From contig KN882923.1 of assembly GCA_000934455.1 (NCBI GenBank), positions 123,551 to 160,822 on the forward strand: 37,272 nucleotides of DNA, given 5' to 3'. Of the stretch, positions 21,459 to 32,320 are shown one piece after another (position 1 is the stretch's first letter; the number at the start of each line of letters is the position of its first letter). The notes under the pieces were generated by a model. The model was given only the letters and a program-made list of their open reading frames with translations. It made no database searches and was not told the DNA's origin. Both the position numbers and the translations under genes were made by a program. Source of the DNA: Apostichopus parvimensis. Lineage: Eukaryota > Echinodermata > Holothuroidea > Aspidochirotida > Stichopodidae.

Positions 21459-22438
21459 ATTTATCCTTTGCTATATTGACTACGTCTTGTTTTGTGTTGT
21501 ATGTATAGGTATGTGGTATATGTTCATTTCTCAGATTCTTGGTAACAGTCCAATATATAAATGTAAGAGAATGTCATTGTGTGGTATTTGCTAAAATTTA
21601 TTCAGTGGACCGTCAGCTTCCCTGATACAGGTGGAATCAATGGTGACGATCGGGTTAGTATGGTTAAGAGTTAGAATGGTTAAGAGTTCGGGCGTCAATC
21701 ATAGTATGACAGGGGAGACATCTCCCCCCCCCCCCATTTTCCGAAGGATGGGGTCACAAAATAAATGTTCCTCCAAATCCCCAGGTTTATTGACTGAACG
21801 TGTAAGCGCTAAGCCAAGCAGGCTCAGAATGAATCGCATAAAGTATCATAGAATAAAATCATAAAAACTCAAGTATTGTGCTATGAGATTAGTAGTTATT
21901 AATGTTTATTCTTATCTGCTCACCCCATTCCTCCCGATGAAAATTAGGGATTTCATTTATATCGTAAATTAAATGAAGAACTGCGCCCATTCACCGCTGA
22001 GGCTATCTACTAAGTCAGCAGATAATGAAAGCCCGCAGCATTCGCTAATCTCCTTTTCAGACTATAGTGGTGTCTTGCAAGCAAATTGATTTGACTTGGG
22101 AATGTGAATGATAACAGTGGTATGTGTATGGTATGGGTACGCGTGCGCTGTGTGTAGGTTAAACCGCGAAAGGTGACATTTCGAGTGATGTTTCTGCTTT
22201 GCGATCGGTGTCGTGAGTGAGCAGATATGATTTCGGTATCGAGTGTGAAGACGGTAAGTAACTTCCAAAGTAATTTACAGATGCCACGCCATTATCCCAG
22301 GAACAGTCAATTTAAGGTAACATTAGACTAGTAAGTTAAAAATAGCCCATATAAGAGGAATGTACAGGTTGTCACTGTCTCCAGAGAGAATTAAGCTGAA
22401 GCTAGCCTTTGCTCCAGCCGTAAAAATTATGTTTGGTG
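21459..22438. other. Intergenic DNA with a poly-C tract, no gene seen
   Basis: A run of about 13 C lies at about 21724-21736. Short frames are present without recognisable content. Confidence 0.55.
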
Positions 22439-22606
22439 ACGTTGATCCCTGACCCTCCGGCCAGCTCCATAGAAGCAAAGAGGACTTTCAGCATCCTCGG
22501 ACGTATGAAGACATGGCGTCGAAGCACCAGGAGTCATGTCAGGCTAAACCATTTGATGATTTGTCTCATTCATCGTGAGCGTCTGGCACATACAAACATC
22601 ATATAA
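22439..22606 (+). pseudogene. hAT-family transposase C-terminal (dimerisation) fragment
   Basis: A 55-codon frame ends at TAA 22604-22606 and carries SIEAKRTFSILGRMKTWRRS, then RLNHLMICLIHRE. This matches the hAT dimerisation-domain signature (AER.FS.L.R.KT.LRS, then RL..L.LL..HRE) at the extreme C-terminus of hAT transposases. The expected Met-Ser/Asn context is degenerate, and nothing recognisable of the transposase core precedes it, so only the tail of a dead element remains. Terminal inverted repeats were not located. Confidence 0.75.
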
Positions 22607-23106
22607 ATAGCAGATAAACTCATCACTAATTCCAGACGCCGCGATTTTGGAAGATTCAAGTAAGAAGAGATAGCGTGAATGTGTTCATATAACCGTTATG
22701 GTTTTTAATGTACTTGTAATTCTATGTGTGTGCGCAAATGTTGTTGACGTCTGAATAACAAGACGATGTTATTTTTATGTGCAAAGTTTAAGAATGATTC
22801 CGATATTTTTTTCAGTTTCAATTGTTTTAATGATAAAGGCACTAAGTTACACCCGGGTGTTAAATAGTTAAGTCTTACTTAATTTAATTTTAATCACTTG
22901 TTAAATAAAGGCTTTGTGTCAAGGCGATCGTGATGTCCGCTACTCTTACACTCCGTCAATTTTATCCTTGGTGAGTCATTTATGTCCTCCCCACCCCACG
23001 TTTTCAATTGGGATTGACGTCTCTCAAATTGCAGTTTACTGTTTGCATATTTATTATTCAGTACAAAAGTGATAACATTGTTGCACATACTAAAAGAACA
23101 TTACTT
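22607..23106. other. Intergenic DNA, no gene seen
   Basis: A minus-strand frame of 64 codons at 22894-23088 has no recognisable features. It ends at the start of the duplicated block at about 23107. Confidence 0.5.
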
Positions 23107-24930
23107 GTCCTAAATAAAACGCACGGTAATATCTTAAATACATCGGTTCTTACATTTTAGTCCTTACATATTGGAAAGGGAAGCAGACAATCGGTCTGGA
23201 AGAATTTCCAGAACGTATGGGCATAGGTGACGTTTTAATATATATATATATATATTTAATGAATGATTCACACAATTACTTTTGTTATTTCTTTTCTTTC
23301 CTTTTTCTTAATTAAAAGTTTGAAAAGTGTCCAGTAGAAGAGAGGCGTTGGAAACAGCTTCCCTCCTTTCAATCTAGTGAACTGTAAACCAATATATTTT
23401 TTAATCAATGAAATATAAAGACCATGGCTCGTTTCAAAACTATGGTCGTCTTATGATCAATTATCTTCATAAGTAGGATGACAACGTTGTTTAGAAATTA
23501 TTATAGTAAAACATTCTCTTAGTTTACGCGTGTATTAAAACACCTTCCTATACATAAAATTCACCCTTTGTACACCAATGTCAAGTATAATCGATTAGCG
23601 ATCGTCTCCAGGGTTACCCAATAAGATAACGGTCAATTTGATAAAACAATATACTTCTAATTTGTGAGATAATGTAAATCTCTTCAAGATGGTTCGCTCT
23701 TCAAATTAACATAGCTAGATAGATAGCAAATTATTCAAAAGTCAAACAGATCTTAAGTGATTTACCATGAGAAAGGATGTTATACAGTTATTATTTTCAA
23801 AACAAAATTGACATCCACAAGACTACTTAAAAGCTCTTGGGTTTTGCCTTTTTGTTTTGTTGCCAACAACACTTAAAAAGCTTAAGTTTCCTGTCTATAC
23901 TGATCCATTTTAGTTCTCTGAGACATATCTATTTAGTATACGTTATGATTCTTTACTTTCAGGAATGCAAACTCAATTTCGATTGCAATAAAAACATGAA
24001 AATAAGAACAATTTCTTCTTAGGTGCGGCGAATAGGAAGCCATGTTAAGGAAGTTTAAATATTGTAGGAAGATGGAACTTTAAAACAGGTGATGCACAAA
24101 CGGGTTGGAATTACACTTAAAATGCACAATAATACCTTAAATACATCGGTTCTTACATTATAGTCCTTACACAATGGAAAGGGAAGCAGACCATCGGTCT
24201 GGAAGAATGTTCAGAACGTTGACGTTTTAATATATATTTTTACTGAATGATTCACAAAATTACTTTTGTTATTTCTTTACTTTCCTTGTTTTTAAATTAA
24301 AAGTGTTAAGTGGAAGAGAGGTGTTGGAAACAGCTTACTTCCTTTCAAGTTAGTAAACTGTAAACCAAATGATTTTGTAATCAATAAAATATTAAGACCA
24401 TGGATCGGTTCAATACTATGTTTGTCTTATGATGAATTATCTTCATAAGGAGGATGGTGACTTTCGTATTTTAGAAATTATAATATTTAAACATTCTCTT
24501 AGTTTACTTGTGTATTTAGAAAAGCTTCATCTACATAAAAGTCCCCCTGTGCTCATCAATGTCAAGTTTAATCCATCAGCGATTGCCTCCAGGGTTACCC
24601 AGTAAGATAACGGTCAATTTGATAAAACAGTATATTTCTAATTTTGTGGGATAATTTAAAACTCTTCAAGAAGGTTTGCTCTACAAATTAACCTAGCTAG
24701 ATAGCAAAGTATTCAAGGGTCAAACAGATCTAAAGTGGTTTATAATGAAAAAGGATTTTATACAATTATTATTCCAAAACAAAATTGAGATCCACAAGAC
24801 TACTTAAAAGCTCCTTTTTTGCCTAAACATATACATTTCAGCACTATGAGACATATCTATTTAATCAACGTAAGGATTCTTTAATTTCAGGAATGTCAAA
24901 TCAATTTCGATTGCAATAATAAAATGATCT
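23107..24930. repeat. Direct duplication of a ~0.85-kb block (copies ~23107-23990 and ~24118-24930)
   Basis: Both copies contain aaatacatcggttcttaca near their left end (23136 and 24139), then ggaaagggaagcagac.atcg, gttggaaacagctt, agggttaccca.taagataa and cacaagactacttaaaagct, in the same order. The offset is about 1003 bases at the left and 928 at the right, so small indels have accumulated. Copy A carries a TATA microsatellite (about 23238-23260) that is much shorter in copy B. The 24003-24117 segment between the copies is the block shared with 18497-18610. Confidence 0.85.
23963..23995 (+). other. Candidate Cys-containing exon remnant, paired with 24891-24925
   Basis: Both duplicated copies keep an acceptor-like ctttactttcag / ctttaatttcag followed by a frame reading EC(K/Q)(L/I)NFDCN. 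In the second copy the frame goes on to MIFGHCR, giving an EC-x5-DC...C spacing reminiscent of small disulfide-rich domains. It is too short to assign and has no partner exons, so it may be chance conservation of a recent duplicate. Confidence 0.2.
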
Positions 24931-24984
24931 TTGGCCACTGCAGGCAGATCTCACCCCTGATAATATAGCTAATTATACTCCACA

Positions 24985-27900
24985 AACTTGATCAACCGAT
25001 TCACACAGAGATAACAGTAACTACTGTGACTCTTAAAGTTTTGTACCACAGTAAAAACTGGATCGTGCTGATAAATTGGTTACATCGGTAGTATGTGCTG
25101 TTGGAATTACAGTAAGAACTGAGGATGTGTGTAACCCGAACAAATTCATTAAACTGGATTTGTTGGGATTACACAACAATTACAAGTAAGAGTTCACATT
25201 TGTTGCTAATTAGGTAAGCATGACATCAACACTATTATGAGTACAGACGAAAACAATAACGAACACGGATTATATGTCTGTACATCACACTGGTACTTTA
25301 AATATCTTCCGTTACCTTCGCACTATCGATGCAAACATGTGATGTCTTTGTTATATTTTGGAAGCTTCCTTCCTCATACGCAGAAAATATTGGGTTTTTC
25401 CAACCAGTACGGATGTCGCTATTTATTTCCTGATGTTAATATTTCAACAAATATTAAGGTAAAACCAGATCTTCAAATAATATTGATATTACGTTTCAAG
25501 TCATTTGTTCTGCGAATAAGGTTTTCTAACTGCACTCCTTGCCTGGAATTGTTTATTAAGAGTAAAAAGGGGATACTAGCTTTTAATCTTCAGAGAATGG
25601 CATTTACAATGCTCTGTAAATTAATTCGTGAGAAAAGTCCATTTTGTTATTTACATCGGCTGTGTTTCAAAATAATTGTCGATCCAGTTGAAATGTGCAG
25701 TTCGGAGTTGGTGAGATAACAAGGCCATGTACAACTAAATAGACCTCCAGGAGAGCATGGTCTGTTTCTACTGAAGTCAGACAGATTTGCGAAAAGAAGG
25801 TAAGGAAGAGTATTATCAATCTTTGTTTCAAATATACACTCTAACATATAGTTTAACATGCATGTTGTGTGGGTGGAAGAGTTTCGTTCATTTTCAATGA
25901 ACACTTTGAACTGGTGTTGCTCCAAGTTAATCCAATCGGATACATTGGGGTTTGGGAGGGGGGGAATTTCATATGGAATAATATGACCATGCTTATGCTC
26001 GAAAAGTTTGTAGTGATTGTCCTTCTAATTGTGGAAGCAGCACTGCGATCACAACGATGAAGCATGCTTCAATTAATGACTTTATTACCTTGTTGTCTTT
26101 ACAGTTGTGCAGTCATATTGATTACATAAACGTCATTTGCCGGTGAACATTGTATTACGAAATGATTCAACATCACTTTTTGCAAAAACAGTAATGTTCG
26201 GGAGGGTTATAGTCAAATCAAGAAACCTTGGTTAAGTACAACAGCATATGTGAACAGAAAGGTATGAGGCATAAGGTAGGGTAGTTATTTGGTCATTACA
26301 CATTATTAAAACTTTCTTAGTGGCAGTAGCAACGGTTGTCATTGTAAAATTTAAAATTCCTGAATAATGAGTGTCATAAGTCAATCATGATAGGTTGACT
26401 GAGAGTGATTGACTATTTTTATCTGGGAAAGAAGTTCAAAGCTGTACGTGTGTGTCTATGGTTGATGTGTATGTGTGTGTGTTAGCCCGAACATTGGCTT
26501 CGAAACTTGGGTAAGTTATGATATCATATGATCAAAGCTTTGAGGTCAAGACAAAAGAACCAAAGAATAACATTTTGAATATTAAAAGCAAATCAGAATG
26601 GGAAAATGACAGAAATTGTACAACCCTTGTGTAGAATATCAGACTATGTCAACGTCAGATTCAACATCTGGAGCAATCAATTCTTGTTCGACACTCATAC
26701 TTACATAATTGGGGAGCGGCAACTGTGCTTGTTGGGCTAAATATGCAATCCTAAGAATTAAGGGTGACACGAACACTAATCATGGCGTCATATAGACTTT
26801 ATGGCCTCTTGAATAATTGTCAGTAGAATAAAGCCTTAATATTTGGACTCGTCTATAGGTAATTTGTGTTCTGATCCATTTAAAGAGGAAAAGAAAACGG
26901 AAGCAACGAGCATGACAGCCGAAGAACTGAGAAAAGAAAACCTAAAATGAATGAGAATTTAAATGACTTACTACAATAGTCCAGACGAATTTTTTTGAGA
27001 ATATTTTGAACCAAGCGAGAATACCTATGATAAGATTGCATATCTTGCCGAGAAACTTAATGTAAAAATTGAAGTTTGGACATTGATTGAAAACAAATCT
27101 CATCCCCAAGTTGTAGAGTTGAATGTAAAGGCATATGTATGTCACGTTACTTCAAAACAAAAACGCACGCAGTAAATTCATGCTCAATAAAGTACAAATC
27201 TTACTTCCTCACCCGCTAAAATAACATATCGGGGTTTTCCAACCAGTACGGATGCCGCCATTTATTTATATTTTAGCAAAGATTTAGATGCTCTGTATAT
27301 TCATTCGTGAGAAAGTCCATTTAGTCATTTGCATCGGTTTTTCTTTAAAACATTGTTAGTCCAGTGTTAATGTACAGTTCAGAATTGGTGAGAAAATGTA
27401 AAACTAATAGATCTCCAGGGAGAGCATGGCCTATTTCTAGTGAAGTCAGAAAGATTTGAGGAAAGAAGATAAGAAAGAGTATTCTAAATCTTAGCTAAAT
27501 CGAAACTTAGCTTAACTGTTATATTACTGTATGGTATTGTGTATTATTTCATGCTGTCGTTGTTACTCTACACGGTTCTCGTAAGTTTGCGATTGGTAAT
27601 AGATATTTGCCCTAAAATCTTGGATGAGCTTACACGTCTTAGTTAGCATGCTATCACCAGCAAGAATATGACGATTATATTTCTGTACTGTAAAATCTAA
27701 TTTAGAGTTTTCAAATATACAATCTCACATATAATTTAACGTGCATGGTCTGTGGAAGAGTTTCGTTAATTTTCAATGACCACTTTGGTCTGGTGTTGCT
27801 TCTCATTTATCTCAACGGATACATTGATTTAATATGGAATAATATAACCATCTTTATTCTCAAATATTAGGGAGATATTGTCCTTCTAATTGTGAAAGCA
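24985..27900. repeat. Right copy of the low-copy repeat array (homologous to 1-3930)
   Basis: In order from left to right this region carries the equivalents of 3720-3930 (at 24985-25180), 700-815 (25189-25290), 1262-2790 (25300-26230), 1-255 (26289-26540), 2792-3100 (26565-26880), 548-615 (27125-27200) and again 1262-2790 in shortened form (27205-27900). The order suggests a tandem unit that was itself repeated, with internal deletions. One copy happens to have a 160-codon open frame (25237-25719), but sister copies have stops and frameshifts in the same segment, so I do not call a gene. Confidence 0.75.
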
Positions 27901-28978
27901 GCAATGCAATCGCATTGCTGTGGCATGATTCTATTTATGACGTTATTACCACCAAGAAAGTGTATTACAATTAAGGAATATAACATATATTATTCGCGGT
28001 ACATTGTGGTACCTGAAGGGTTCGGTTTGAATCACGTGGTGATGACTATTTACTGTACACGCCTTGTGAACAAACATAGCATGCATGATGATGTAGCTGA
28101 TGATAATTGTAGTAATATACGTACCAAACCTTCAATGCAGTGATACACACAAGCTGTAACTACATCAATCAACTTGTAAGTCTCAATCAATTGACAATGT
28201 AACGTATTCGGTGGTGCGTGAGAAAGGTAATAATATTTTTAATATCTTTATGACAGAAATTTATAATTTAATTTCTTTACGACTTAAATTTACACCATAC
28301 GCTATACTGCTTATGCATTTCAGCCTATATCAGTAATGGAGTTGTATACCAGCATGAAGTATCATAGACGTAACGCAAGTTCATATCCGTAGTCAATATT
28401 TTATTGTGCGTGTAGGAGCATTCGCAAGGGAGTTGATAGGGACGTAAAAGAAGGTTTCATGCAGTCTACTTGGTTGCAGAATTGAGAAACACTCTCTAGA
28501 AAATCTTATTCCAATCAATGCTATAGCGTTCGATTAGGGGCAGGTATCATATCTTAGTTAGAAAATCAGGAAGAGGCCAAGGAACAGGTGGGGTTCGGCA
28601 AGATAATGCTTTCGAACTGAAGATGCCCTTCGCAATATTCTGAAAAGACGGATGTATTCCTCCACATTAACAAACGGAGTTTTCACGAACCAAATGATCT
28701 TGTCGAAATGTTCATATGTTGCCAAAACGTTAAAAAAGTAAATATCAAGATCTTAATATTATGCTTTCACGGTTTCATATGAGCATTGAATATATGACAT
28801 GCAATGTCAGTATTTAGATAAAATGGTGATATTTCGAGAGAGATAGCTAGACAACATTTTGTCATTAAAGGTAAACAGATCCATTTTCCCCATAGGCTGG
28901 TACCATGATCAGAAATGTCACGGTAGGCCTGATTCGTCTTCTTACGTTTCAAAGCATTACAAAGAAGACAAAACATAC
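27901..28978. other. Intergenic DNA, no confident gene
   Basis: A plus-strand frame at 27892-28143 has no recognisable domain. On the minus strand, 28571-28720 holds an open stretch (NVEEYIRLFRILRRAS) that could be a further exon downstream of the SEFIR-like exon, but nothing supports it beyond openness. Confidence 0.4.
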
Positions 28979-29243
28979 CTTGAATTGCTGCAGGCCCAAG
29001 TGAACTGCACACTACGATAATAGTATTGTATTCCCGCACCCAGTCAGGAATACCCTCCCATATATGTGATAGTATTATAAAGTGGCCAAACTATTTTAAG
29101 GTTTTAATTGCTAAGCATCCTCCAATACCCTTTTCTACAACATAATACCTCAATGGTTCTTTATGAGTTCTTGGAAGAGGATAGGCTATCATGTTAAAGA
29201 CATCACTTTGAAATTCCTTAAATGCATAGTAACACATATCAAG
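28979..29243 (-). pseudogene. Possible SEFIR-like domain exon with an in-frame stop
   Basis: The minus-strand translation gives YYVVEKGIGGCLAIKTLK, a stop (29091-29093), then FGHFIILSHIWEGIPDWV, REYNTIIVVCSSLGPAAIQ and a strong donor (G then GTATGT, GT at 28978-28977). The order of strand, helix, IILS..WEGIPDW and TIIVVCS is like SEFIR domains of IL-17 receptor-type proteins, where a W...W segment precedes a hydrophobic VIVVCS strand. The stop makes this a decayed exon, or else two exons mis-joined in this reading. Other exons of such a gene were not found. A TIR-like fold, or chance, is possible. Confidence 0.35.
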
Positions 29244-31216
29244 TGTTAGAGGGAGTGTGATATGGGAGAAGAGGGAAGGAATTCAGGTGTTAAAACAATT
29301 GCATGTACTCCGCCTGGGCTCGGACTTATCCAGGACTCCGAACTCGGATTTGGATCTGTTGTACTCGGCTTGATCTCTGGCAATTACAGCCTTGTCTAGC
29401 AAGCAGTGACATCGATAATCTAGTTTTCGGTTAGGCATTTCTAGAATGAACGTTTTGAGACATTGTGCACTTAGTAAAAAAATAGTTTATATTTAGTGTA
29501 GAATGATAATTGTGTGCATTAAGTTTGAATCCATAAAAGACGGTAACACCATTGATGTTGCAACTTTGATCACATAAGTAATTAGTAATTAATAATATGA
29601 TTAGATATCAAAGTTACCGTGTCTTCTCGCGATATCCCCGTTATCAGTTTGTGTTTACTCCTAATAATAGAACAAACAACAGGAAAGCGGTTGTCTTATC
29701 TGTACAGATGCCTTTACGTATTGTTTTCTGTAATACACACTTCAGCTAAATTTACTAAACGTGGTAAGAGGGAACACACAGTCGATATCACTCGATTCAT
29801 TATTTGTTTAGTATGCTGCTTTTGACTGCCTTATTGAATATGATGACATAATGGTACATGGTACTTTCAAGGTACTGAAAAGCTTTCTTTTCTTTCTGTT
29901 TTGTCACGAAATTTCTATTATATTTAATATTCTTTGTTACAGGCACTTACAGTGCTGTACTTTATAACATATAATCTACCGTGTGAGGAGTGTTCCTTTG
30001 CAACTTGGGGACAAGTCTTGAAAGAATGATCGTCTGATAAACATTTGTTAGGTACATGAATTTTTGACTGAACATTTAAAACTTTGTTTCATATCCTTCT
30101 TCCCAAATAGTTTACTTTGAGGCCAATATTGTGATTTCCTTAGGCAAGCCTTGGATCATATATAGAGTTGTTTACATTACACAGTAACAACTGTTGCTTT
30201 CTTTTAATATAGCGATAAATCCCAGCTGAAAACCGGGACATACTGGATGAACTAGATTAGCAATTACCTCGTCTTTATCTGAAATACCAAAACACAAAAA
30301 TATAATGTTATGTTTTCGAATATTCCTGTTTATGACGTGCTTGCTCCTTTATATATTAGTCACCACACAAAAATCAGGTCAAATCACGAATCAATATTAT
30401 AGTGACATCCAATAAAGTAAGGACGTTCTTATGTTTCAGTTGTTACTTTAAAATTAGCAATTGTCTTTAACAATGGAATATAGACAGAGGATAATTCCGG
30501 GATCCCTACTATAGTAATATTCTCGTTAGATTCGATGAATCTTCAATAAATCCAACTGGTCTTCTTCTGTTTGTCCTTATCACCCTCGACTAACTAAGCG
30601 ACAAATGTTACGGTATTATTTAAGTACAGCTTTGAAAGGCTTTCTGTGTAGATTTTCCCTTCTGTTTTTTTTACAGGAAACAGGGACTTGACCGGTGACT
30701 TCAGTAACACACATCGCAAGACCGATTTAAGAAAAGTTAGTATTCATTTAATAACAACGAAACAGTTCATTTTAAAATAAAATATTCACATCGCGCTGTT
30801 ATCCAACATGTGGAATTTTCTATGTGGAGTTGATATACCAGCATTAACCTTTGATGTCCGCTCTGTCCAGTATGATAATTTCAAACTTTCTCTTCCCTAC
30901 AAACAAACAATACAAAGAGTCAATTTTCCATCAGTATGTAGTATATAATGTAACATTTCTATGGCAACAAATCGATCGGCAACACATTGAAGACGCAAAC
31001 CCTAGTTGGATCCTTCCTAACCACAGCATATCAGCGATGAAGTTTATGTAAACGCCCCAAATATTTAACACAGCGCCGAAGATTCATGAACTTACATAAC
31101 TTTCATTACTTACATAAAGCCGAAGGTTGGAAAGTTTACATCATCATATCGATGTGCTAACCATTAAAAGTTATGTGACGTGTATGGTTGGTACAGTGGA
31201 CAACATTTGGAAATTT
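29244..31216. other. Intergenic DNA, no confident gene
   Basis: Degenerate CTCGGA-type repeats occur at about 29318-29385. Acceptor-like tracts end at 29940 (ttgttacag) and near 30676 (ttttttttacag), each followed by short non-repetitive sequence. Either could be a 5' untranslated exon of the downstream TRIM-type gene, but no coding support exists. Confidence 0.45.
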
Positions 31217-31218
31217 AT

Positions 31219-31415
31219 GCCGACATATATTCGATTTAATGCTGACATAAATTCGATTCAATGCTCACATTAATAAATTCGATTTATGCAGACATAAATT
31301 CCATTTAATGCAGACATTCATTCTGAGCCAATCAGGAGGCAGATTTATATGTCTACAGAAAACGGATTTAATGTGGGCATAAATTCGAATTCATACACAC
31401 ATATATTCGAATTAT
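31219..31415. repeat. 22-bp imperfect tandem repeat, five plus two units
   Basis: Five consecutive units with the core gacataaattcgatttaat begin at 31219, 31241, 31263, 31288 and 31310, with lengths 22, 22, 25, 22 and about 23. After a 40-bp interruption, two more units of the same type lie at about 31373-31415. Each unit contains the partial palindrome aattcgaatt or a close variant. Confidence 0.75.
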
Positions 31416-32310
31416 ATTATATGTTTGTGGTATAGAAGTACGGTGGTGCACGTTACATGATCCTCCGTGGTTGGTAAGGTTTTTTACTGTGCAGCATGAT
31501 TACACATAACAATGTAGAAATCACTAAATGTGTGCGCCAGTCCACGCATTTTTTTTTCGTTGAAACTGTTTAAGCTTATTGCATAGGCATGACGATCAAA
31601 ACTATTTTATGTACTACATATATGAAACAGTAGGATATGATTATTCAGTTTGGTGGTAAAGTGCCCCGTGATAGGCCATCTGATATGATTAATGCCTTAC
31701 CAATGAGAGGTTAAAGAGGTTAATGTTCGAATAAAGCGTAAAGTTACTTTTGTAATGAACACAATGAAAAGGTTATGATCTCATAACATAGTTACGATTG
31801 ACGACTGAGGTCAAACTCAAATGCTAAAAACACAAATGCTGTTTGATCAATGCGGTGTTCATTAGGAGGGGTGTGAATGTTTAACATTGCTAACTTTCGT
31901 TTACGTAAATAATGTAAGAATGTTCCATCTATTGCCCTCTTGTTTAAGACATTTTCTTTGTTCCACAATAAATTGGAAACTTTACTCGCAAATGCATTCC
32001 CTGCATACTAGTAAAAATTTCATAAGACTAAAAAAGTACAGAATAGTATGAATTAATTACAGAGCAAGTGAAGAGAAAGACATGGAAGCATGATCTATCT
32101 GGATAATTAGGTCAAGACTTTGGGCTTATTTCATTCCTTGGGCAAGACTTTGCTGTGTCGTACACGGTTAATGTATCAGATTGTCCGAATCTGTAGTTTA
32201 AATCAATTTGCTCTCAGGTCCTACATTTTTTTCATATTCTTAACATCCAAGGGTTGTTAGTCGTTAAGAGATGCATCAATATGGTATGTTTATTTCTATA
32301 TATTCTCTAG
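31416..32310. other. Upstream region of the TRIM-type gene
   Basis: No coding sequence was recognised. The stretch ends with an acceptor (tatattctctag, AG at 32309-32310) ten bases before the ATG at 32321, implying an upstream untranslated exon that I could not place. Confidence 0.5.
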
Positions 32311-32320
32311 GTAGCTCATC

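Noticed and set aside
25237..25719. A 160-codon plus-strand open frame, the longest outside the main genes
   Set aside because: It lies in a repeat whose sister copies (1262-2044 and 27205-27400) have stops and indels in the same stretch. It shows no recognisable domain and no splice or start context that favours it.
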